Assembly (NCBI GenBank): GCA_937894185.1
Contig: CALCSA010000415.1
Location: forward strand, 1-10,263
Length of the DNA stretch: 10,263 bases
From: an uncultured Clostridia bacterium
GTDB taxonomy: Bacteria > Bacillota > Clostridia > Oscillospirales > Ruminococcaceae
Reading direction: 5' to 3'
Shown here: positions 5,721-10,263 of the stretch, piece after piece
How positions within the stretch are numbered: position 1 is the stretch's first letter
Layout of the letters: each line of letters begins with the position of its first letter
The notes under the pieces: generated by a model
What the model was told of the DNA's origin: nothing
Databases searched by the model: none
The model's input: the letters and a program-made list of their open reading frames with translations, nothing else
Translations under genes and position numbers: made by a program

Positions 5721-6710
5721 CTGCGAAAGACCATTGCCATTGTTGGAATAATTCTGCTGCTGACCGGATGCTCCGTGGGCAAGCCCGCCAAGCCCATCAG
5801 CCGCACCGAGTTTTTGTTGGATACTTTTGTCACCGTGACCCTTTACGGCAGCAAGGACGAGGCAGCTCTGGACGGCACCATAGAACTTTGCCGCTACTAC
5901 GACGATCTTCTGGACCGCCACGATCCCAAGAGCATGATTTCCCGGCTCAATAGCGCCCAAGAACCTGTGGAGATCGACCCGGGACTTTATAATATGTTGG
6001 AAACGGCCCTGCGGTTGGGCGCTCTTTCCCAAGGGCGGTACGATATCACCATTGCGCCGGTGATGGATCTGTGGGACTTTAAGGGAGACACCGGAAAGGT
6101 ACCCTCTCAGGATGCTTTGGAGCAGGCCCTTGCTCGGGTGGGGCAGGAAAACGTTCGCCTGCTGGAAAATCACAGGGTGGAGCTTCTAAACGGCGCACAG
6201 CTGGATTTGGGCAGCATAGCCAAAGGCTTTATTGCCGATGAGATAGCCCGGTATCTCCGGGAGCAAAAGGTTCCGGGGGCCATTGTCAACTTGGGCGGAA
6301 ATGTGATTGCCGTGGGGAAAAAGCCGGGGGATAAGCCCTTTGTCATCGGGGTGCAAAAGCCCTTTGCCGACCGTCAGGAAACCGTGGGAACTCTGGAGGT
6401 CACCGATCTGTCTTTGGTTTCTGCCGGGCTGTACGAGCGCTGCTTCACCGGGGAGGATGGCGTGCTCTATCACCACATCATCGATGCCACCAACGGTATG
6501 CCCGCCCGCACCGGATTGCTGTCAGTTTCCATTCTGTCCTCCTCCTCCACCCGGGCCGACGCACTGAGCACCCTGTGCTTTTTGCTGGGTCCGGAGGAAG
6601 CCATGGAGCTGGTGGAGGATATGGAGGACACCGAGGCCATCTTTTTGACCATAGACGGCAAAACCCTCCTCACTTCCGGCCTTGTGGACCGCTACAAGCC
6701 AACCAAATAA
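5721..6710 (+). CDS. apbE: ApbE family FMN transferase lipoprotein, probable CTG start
   Basis: ApbE proteins use FAD to attach FMN covalently to Thr/Ser of redox proteins (RnfG/RnfD, NqrB/C, extracellular flavoproteins) outside the membrane. With the proposed start this is 329 aa: a lipoprotein signal (RKTIAIVGIILLLTGC, lipobox LTGC with C17), then the ApbE domain with FVTVTLYG, ITIAPVMDLW, LDLGSIAKGFIAD (161-173), NLGGN (190-194), HHIIDATNG (251-259, normally DPxTG) and the metal/flavin-site ADALST (279-284). Start: no ATG, GTG or TTG precedes the lipobox in frame after the stop at 5685-5687. CTG 5721 has AAGGA (5710-5714) 6 nt upstream and gives a textbook signal peptide. GTG 5775 would remove it. 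No Rnf or Nqr genes are in the window, so the substrate is unknown. Confidence 0.9.
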   Translation: MRKTIAIVGIILLLTGCSVGKPAKPISRTEFLLDTFVTVTLYGSKDEAALDGTIELCRYYDDLLDRHDPKSMISRLNSAQEPVEIDPGLYNMLETALRLGALSQGRYDITIAPVMDLWDFKGDTGKVPSQDALEQALARVGQENVRLLENHRVELLNGAQLDLGSIAKGFIADEIARYLREQKVPGAIVNLGGNVIAVGKKPGDKPFVIGVQKPFADRQETVGTLEVTDLSLVSAGLYERCFTGEDGVLYHHIIDATNGMPARTGLLSVSILSSSSTRADALSTLCFLLGPEEAMELVEDMEDTEAIFLTIDGKTLLTSGLVDRYKPTK

Positions 6711-6729
6711 CCTTGCATATCAGCCCATG

Positions 6730-6760
6730 AAAGAAGCCGCCTCAAAAGGGCGGCTTCTTT
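6730..6760. terminator. Bidirectional hairpin between apbE and the DUF3892 gene
   Basis: AAAGAAGCCGCC (6730-6741) and GGCGGCTTCTTT (6749-6760) form a perfect 12-bp stem with a 7-nt loop. The U-rich base is inside the stem (CTTCTTT), on either strand. It lies between the convergent stops and probably terminates both genes. Confidence 0.8.
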
Positions 6761-6769
6761 GGCGCAGCG

Positions 6770-7057
6770 TTACTCAGAAATGGAGGGCAGGTTGCTTAAA
6801 TTGTTGCCCTGAGCGGGATCGGGCAGGGCCCGAAGGTACTCGGTACCCTGATTGACCGCTACGGCAACTCCCCGGATTTTGTTCTGCTTGGTCAGTTCCA
6901 CGCCTTGGGCCTTGGTCACCTTCATGCCGTTGGAAAGCTGATAGCCGGAGATTTTCCCCGACTTTTTAACCAGCCCGACAATATCCAAAGCGGAAGCATC
7001 GGGCGTGGGGGTGTATTGGTTGATGTTAGACGGCAGATTTTGGTTGATCTGATTCAT
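6770..7057 (-). CDS. DUF3892-type small protein
   Basis: This 95-aa protein has a low-complexity N-terminus rich in Asn, Gln, Pro and Thr (MNQINQNLPSNINQYTPTPD) and a C-terminal domain of about 55 residues: SGKISGYQLSNGMKVTKAQ, VELTKQNKIRGVAVAVNQG, TEYLRALPD. That pattern matches what I recall of DUF3892, a small beta-rich domain of unknown function in Firmicutes. There is no signal peptide or membrane segment. ATG 7057 lies 10 nt after AGGAGG (7068-7073). GTG 7060, one codon earlier, is 7 nt away and could also be used. A longer frame to 7111 would run through the terminator-like hairpin and is unlikely. It has no obvious operon partner. Confidence 0.75.
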   Translation of the reverse strand: MNQINQNLPSNINQYTPTPDASALDIVGLVKKSGKISGYQLSNGMKVTKAQGVELTKQNKIRGVAVAVNQGTEYLRALPDPAQGNNLSNLPSISE

Positions 7058-7076
7058 CACGAAATATCCTCCTTTC

Positions 7077-7098
7077 AAAAAGGCCCGCAAGGGGGCCT
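7077..7098 (-). terminator. Terminator-like hairpin directly before the DUF3892 Shine-Dalgarno
   Basis: On the minus strand AGGCCC (7093-7098) pairs with GGGCCT (7081-7086) around a 6-nt loop and runs into TTTTT (7077-7081). AGGAGG follows 3 nt later. No minus-strand gene lies upstream, so this looks like an attenuator or a 5'-end hairpin rather than the end of another unit. Confidence 0.6.
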
Positions 7099-7437
7099 GT
7101 ATGTCATTCATGGCACAAAAATTGCCTTGTGGATATTGTCCGCAAGAAAGAAGGATTCTATTCGGTTTTGGGAGACAATGGAGCAGGAAGCTTTTTGAAA
7201 TAAAAAACCGGTGGCTTTTCAGTGCAAAGCCGATTAGAAGTTGTGCAGGCCGGGAACCTGCCGGACCTTCCGCTTATTGGGGGACAGGGATGAGCGGATT
7301 TGTTGGCCTTTTGTATTGACTTGAACCCTGTTTCGGGCTACACTTAATAAGACAACTTCTTTTGGAAAGCAATTAGAAAAACAGGTGAATTTTTTAGAAA
7401 TCATCGTGACAAGACCAACTGGTGCGGGGTAAACTGG
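7099..7437. other. Intergenic region with divergent leaders
   Basis: About 340 bp separate the DUF3892 gene and the metallopeptidase gene. It holds the metallopeptidase promoter and a 5' leader of roughly 90 nt, plus an undefined minus-strand leader. A short inverted repeat GGCTTT (7212-7217) / AAAGCC (7226-7231) is present. Short open frames here lack ribosome-binding sites, and I see no RNA gene. Confidence 0.4.
7316..7344 (+). promoter_or_regulatory. Promoter for the secreted metallopeptidase
   Basis: TTGACT (7316-7321) and TACACT (7339-7344) are separated by 17 bp. The -35 is near perfect and the -10 is moderate. Transcription would begin near 7351. Confidence 0.6.
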
Positions 7438-8721
7438 ATGAAGCTGTTAACAAAAATTCTAAGGCTGGTTATGACTGTGGTGCTGCTGTGGAGCAGTATG
7501 ACGGTAACCGCTCTGGCCGCTCCTTCCAAAACCTATGTCCTAAGGGACTTAGAGCAGAACAATCGGGAAATTGAAGAGCTGGCCCAGGAACTGGAAGAAA
7601 AGTACGGCATCACCATCCTGTATCCCACCATAACGTGGGAGAATTCCCAGCAGTTGGCCACCATTGTTCCCGAAACTCTGCGGACGCTGGATGAAGCCCT
7701 TTCTTTGGTGACTTCCCGTCTGGTTCGCAAGGTTTCCTCCTATTATTATGATCTCAACGGGCGCAGACTTACCTTTGAATATGTCAACGCCGATATGCGG
7801 GGGCCTTACAGCGATACCAACCAGCAGGAAGTGCAGGTGGGGGGCTTTCACCGCAATACCTCACGGGTTCGGCTTTACATCCCGGCGTTGGAGGAGCAGG
7901 GGGTGGCCACAGGGGATAACCCCCTCACCATCATCCACGAGTTTGCCCACGCCTTTCACTTCATGCTCACCGACCGGTACGGCTACACCGCCATGGAAAA
8001 GCGCTGGCTGGAGCTGATGGAGGGGGACTCCTTTGCCCCGGAGCACGTGAATGACCGGGTGTTCGTCACGGAATACGCTTCCACCGGGTACGACGAGGAC
8101 TTTGCCGAAACCTTTGCCCATGCCTTTATCTGCAACCGGGCAGGTCTTGGCATTTCCCACCGCCTGTCCCGGAGGGAGGGCAAGAGCACCGTCACTACCT
8201 CCCTGGGCAAAAAGGTGGCCTACATAGAGCGAATGCTGCGGGTCGCCATGCCCGATAACCTGGAGATGCTGGACAATTTCCGTATGGTGTACAGCACACC
8301 TGTTTCAGCCAGTGCGGCGGGGCTGCGGCTTTCAGGGCTCCATCTTTTGTTCATCAATATGCCCGAGCCCCGCACCATCCCCCTCACTTTTCTCAAAAGC
8401 CTTTACGTCAACGAGAGGAATACGGTGTGGTTCCCCAGTTTGGGGGGCTGGTACTGCAAGGACAGCTTTGGCAATCACTTGATGCTGTTTCCGGAAGGCA
8501 CTTACGGCAATTCCGGCCGGGATATTATGGAGTATCAGGCGGAGTTGGACGCCAAACTGGCGGAGGATCTGGCCTGCGCGGAGCGTCTCAAACAGGAGCG
8601 GGCGCAGGAACGGGCCCAGCGGGCGGCCCAGTTGCGGCAGACTCTGGAAGCCGCTCAGGAGTCCACAGCCCAGCAGGAGGACGGCGGAACCCTGTTGCGA
8701 GTCTCCCAGCCTGCGGCGTAA
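7438..8721 (+). CDS. Secreted zinc metallopeptidase (HExxH) with C-terminal coiled coil
   Basis: This is a 427-aa protein. Residues 1-28 form a Sec signal peptide (KLLTKILRL, hydrophobic core, ALAA cleavage near 28), so it is exported. The catalytic zincin motif HEFAH is at 167-171 in the setting TIIHEFAHAFHFM, and the probable third zinc ligand is E224 in YDEDFAETFAHAF (219-230). This HExxH plus (E)DFAETFA arrangement resembles extracellular gluzincin-like peptidases of Clostridia (the ATLF/Pro-Pro-endopeptidase style), but I cannot name the exact family or substrate. From 363 to about 412 there is a charged helix rich in Glu, Gln, Ala and Arg, probably coiled coil. There is no LPXTG, SLH or membrane anchor, so it is likely released or held non-covalently. 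A weak G-run SD (7426-7429) lies 8 nt before ATG. It has its own promoter and terminator. Confidence 0.82.
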   Translation: MKLLTKILRLVMTVVLLWSSMTVTALAAPSKTYVLRDLEQNNREIEELAQELEEKYGITILYPTITWENSQQLATIVPETLRTLDEALSLVTSRLVRKVSSYYYDLNGRRLTFEYVNADMRGPYSDTNQQEVQVGGFHRNTSRVRLYIPALEEQGVATGDNPLTIIHEFAHAFHFMLTDRYGYTAMEKRWLELMEGDSFAPEHVNDRVFVTEYASTGYDEDFAETFAHAFICNRAGLGISHRLSRREGKSTVTTSLGKKVAYIERMLRVAMPDNLEMLDNFRMVYSTPVSASAAGLRLSGLHLLFINMPEPRTIPLTFLKSLYVNERNTVWFPSLGGWYCKDSFGNHLMLFPEGTYGNSGRDIMEYQAELDAKLAEDLACAERLKQERAQERAQRAAQLRQTLEAAQESTAQQEDGGTLLRVSQPAA

Positions 8722-8745
8722 GCCCATCCTGTCCCACTGTTTACA

Positions 8746-8773
8746 AAAGAGCCTTCCCACCGGGGGGCTCTTT
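8746..8773 (+). terminator. Intrinsic terminator after the metallopeptidase gene
   Basis: AAAGAGCCTTCC (8746-8757) pairs with GGGGGGCTCTTT (8762-8773) over a 4-nt loop, 12 pairs with two G-U. The T-rich base (CTCTTTGTT) follows. Confidence 0.85.
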
Positions 8774-8840
8774 GTTGCCTTTGGATGAAAGGGGCGGCGG
8801 TAGCTTTCCTTCCGAGATAAGAATTTCTGTACTTTTTCAA

Positions 8841-8855
8841 CCCGGATGTTCCGGG
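8841..8855. repeat. Inverted repeat upstream of the recA promoter
   Basis: CCCGGA (8841-8846) and TCCGGG (8850-8855) form a perfect 6-bp inverted repeat around TGT, 7 bp before the recA -35 box. It may be a protein-binding site; its function is not established. Confidence 0.35.
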
Positions 8856-8861
8856 GTTAGA

Positions 8862-8890
8862 TTGCCTTTGAACGAAATTTCGTATATAAT
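8862..8890 (+). promoter_or_regulatory. recA promoter with overlapping palindromic operator
   Basis: TTGCCT (8862-8867) and TATAAT (8885-8890) are spaced by 17 bp. The spacer contains the perfect 12-bp palindrome ACGAAATTTCGT (8872-8883). In a shifted register GAAC-N4-TTTC (8870-8881) differs by one base from the Gram-positive LexA box core GAAC-N4-GTTC. This fits repression by LexA and induction by DNA damage, which is an inference. Confidence 0.7.
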
Positions 8891-8937
8891 AAAGAACGAT
8901 AGGAACTACAACATCAGGGACGGAGGAAACGGGTAAT

Positions 8938-10083
8938 ATGGCGGAGAAAAAAAGCGTACAGCCCGCGGATAAACAGAACAAGCAAAAGGCGCTGGAAACA
9001 GCCATTGCCAACATCGAGCGGGCCTACGGCAAGGGCGCAGTGATGAAGCTGGGCCAAAATTCTGTGCTGAATGTGGAGGCGATTTCCACCGGTTCCCTTG
9101 CATTGGATATGGCTTTGGGAATTGGGGGGGTCCCCCGGGGACGAATTATCGAGGTGTTTGGGCCGGAAAGCTCGGGCAAAACCACTGTGGCCCTCCATAT
9201 TGTAGCGGAAGCGCAAAAAGCCGGAGGCGAAGCGGTTTTTATTGACGTAGAGCATGCCCTGGACCCGGTTTACGCCCAGGCTCTCGGGGTGAATATTGAC
9301 ACCCTGCTGGTTTCCCAGCCGGATACCGGGGAGCAGGCTCTGGAAATCTGCGAGGCTCTGGTCCGCTCCGGTGCGGTGGACGTGGTGGTGGTAGACTCGG
9401 TAGCCGCCATGGTCACCAAGGCGGAAATCGAAGGGGAGATGGGGGACAGCCATGTGGGGCTGCAGGCCCGGCTGATGAGTCAGGCTCTGCGCAAGCTCAC
9501 CGGCGCTATTTCCAAATCTAACTGCGTGGTTATCTTCATCAACCAATTGCGGGAAAAAATCGGAGTGATGTACGGCAACCCCGAAACCACTCCCGGCGGC
9601 CGTGCCCTCAAGTTCTACTCCTCGGTCCGGCTGGACATCCGCCGCTCCGAGCAGCTCAAGTCGGGCAGCGAGGTGGTGGGCAACCGCACCCGGGTCAAGG
9701 TGGTCAAAAACAAGGTGGCTCCTCCCTTTAAAGAGGCGCAGTTTGACATCATGTACGGGCAGGGCATCTCCCGGGAAGGGGAGATTCTGGATATGGCCAC
9801 CCAGCTGGAGATCGTCAAAAAAAGCGGCGCGTGGTTCCAGTACGATACCGACCACCGCTGGCAGGGCCGGGATAACGCCAAAAACTACCTGCGGGAAAAC
9901 CCGGAGTTTGCCGAGCAGATTGCCGCGCAGATTCTGGAAAACAAAGAGCAGCTGCTCAACCCCCCCAAAAAGGTGAGCAGGTCTGCCGCCAAGGCCAACG
10001 ATGCCGATGATGCCGGCGATGAAACGGCTCCGTCCACTTCTTCCAAGAAATCGGTGGATGTGGACATTGAGGTGGAGGATTAA
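8938..10083 (+). CDS. recA: RecA recombinase
   Basis: This 381-aa protein is full length. RecA is the ATP-dependent strand-exchange protein of homologous recombination and the co-protease that triggers LexA cleavage. Seen: an N-terminal oligomerisation helix (about 17-36); Walker A GPESSGKT (75-82); catalytic Glu region FIDVEHALDP (101-110); Walker B VVVVDS (149-154); DNA-binding loop L1 EGEMGDSHVG (165-174); loop L2 about NQLREKIGVMYGNPETTPGG (202-221); and a Ser/Asp/Glu-rich acidic tail from about 345. The tail is longer than in many RecA proteins. Position 160 (MVTKAEIE) is Thr where most RecA have Pro. The start has GGAGG (8922-8926) 11 nt upstream. The promoter carries a LexA-like palindrome. 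recX follows 3 nt downstream. Confidence 0.99.
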   Translation: MAEKKSVQPADKQNKQKALETAIANIERAYGKGAVMKLGQNSVLNVEAISTGSLALDMALGIGGVPRGRIIEVFGPESSGKTTVALHIVAEAQKAGGEAVFIDVEHALDPVYAQALGVNIDTLLVSQPDTGEQALEICEALVRSGAVDVVVVDSVAAMVTKAEIEGEMGDSHVGLQARLMSQALRKLTGAISKSNCVVIFINQLREKIGVMYGNPETTPGGRALKFYSSVRLDIRRSEQLKSGSEVVGNRTRVKVVKNKVAPPFKEAQFDIMYGQGISREGEILDMATQLEIVKKSGAWFQYDTDHRWQGRDNAKNYLRENPEFAEQIAAQILENKEQLLNPPKKVSRSAAKANDADDAGDETAPSTSSKKSVDVDIEVED

Positions 10084-10086
10084 CCG

Positions 10087-10263
10087 GTGACGGTAACCGC
10101 TTTGACCGCTCTGCGCCGGGGCAGAGTGGGCCTGCATCTGGAAGGCTCTTTTGTCTGCGCCCTGCATCCCGATGTGGCGGCGGAGCTTCAGCCCGGCGAT
10201 GAAGTGGGAGACACCCGTCTGGAGGAGCTGCAAAACCGCTCCAACCTGCTGTTTGCCAAAAGT
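10087..10263 (+). CDS. recX: RecX regulatory protein, N-terminal part (cut by window edge)
   Basis: A frame open to the window end gives 59 codons starting at GTG 10087: MTVTALTALRRGRVGLHLEG, SFVCALHPDVAAELQPGDEV, then LEELQNRSNLLFAKS. This matches the RecX N-terminus: an ITAL-type opening, a short beta-hairpin 'V.L.LDG.F...L', then a helix ending in a conserved acidic run. RecX binds RecA filaments and limits RecA activity, and in many bacteria it is co-transcribed with recA. GGAGG (10074-10078) inside the recA 3' end lies 8 nt before the GTG, and the start is 3 nt after the recA stop, so the two are almost certainly one operon with translational coupling. Confidence 0.85.
   Translation, partial: MTVTALTALRRGRVGLHLEGSFVCALHPDVAAELQPGDEVGDTRLEELQNRSNLLFAKS

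Noticed and set aside
7101..7319. Plus-strand 72-codon frame in the gap before the metallopeptidase
   Set aside because: It has no SD, no recognisable protein, and starts next to the hairpin that belongs to the opposite gene.
8427..8936. Plus-strand frame overlapping the end of the metallopeptidase and running to recA
   Set aside because: It is a shifted-frame shadow of the repetitive GC-rich coiled-coil coding sequence and then crosses the terminator and the recA promoter.
8914..10233. 439-codon minus-strand frame opposite recA
   Set aside because: It is entirely antisense to recA/recX, a known artefact of biased GC-rich coding sequence; no SD or domain.
1..10263. CRISPR array, transposon, phage or tRNA genes
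   Set aside because: No repeated spacer-like units, transposase or integrase motifs, or cloverleaf sequences were seen anywhere in the window.

Overview
The window looks like chromosomal DNA from a moderately GC-rich Firmicute of class Clostridia, probably an Oscillospirales (Ruminococcaceae-type) gut or anaerobic lineage. The basis is gene content: IreB (Firmicute-specific), ComFB, a YesN-type response regulator, an ApbE lipoprotein, a ferredoxin-fused aldo-keto reductase, and an adjacent recA-recX pair. The placement is inference from gene families and style. No 16S, tRNA or other phylogenetic marker was compared, and there are no phage, IS or CRISPR signatures.

Layout, left to right. (1) 1-2619 is a carbohydrate-flavoured block: the 3' end of a NagB/glucosamine-6-phosphate-deaminase-like gene (+), a convergent AraC-type response regulator (-), a 359-bp gap, and a sugar-phosphate isomerase/epimerase-like TIM-barrel gene (+). 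(2) 2686-4015 holds ireB with its own promoter, then an aldo-keto reductase with a C-terminal 2x[4Fe-4S] domain. (3) A strong bidirectional terminator (4041-4076) separates these from adenosine deaminase and comFB, both on the minus strand. comFB has a near-consensus promoter, and a structured region with a terminator sits just before the ada ribosome-binding site. (4) apbE (+) is divergent from comFB and is followed by a terminator shared with a DUF3892-type gene (-). (5) 7316-8773 is a secreted HExxH metallopeptidase with its own promoter and terminator. (6) 8862-10263 is recA with a promoter that contains a palindromic, LexA-box-like element, followed 3 nt later by the start of recX.

Most genes are single transcription units bounded by recognisable promoters and hairpins, so the window is mostly housekeeping plus sensing and secretion functions rather than one multi-gene system. 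I did not find a convincing new multi-gene system. The best second-look items are local: a NagB-like protein that appears to lack its catalytic glycine-rich loop by an exact in-frame deletion; two genes whose only well-placed starts are the rare codons ATT (response regulator) and CTG (apbE lipoprotein); two minus-strand genes with an intrinsic terminator placed directly in front of the Shine-Dalgarno, one (ada) with an alternative pairing that could form a switch; and a recurrent G-run Shine-Dalgarno.
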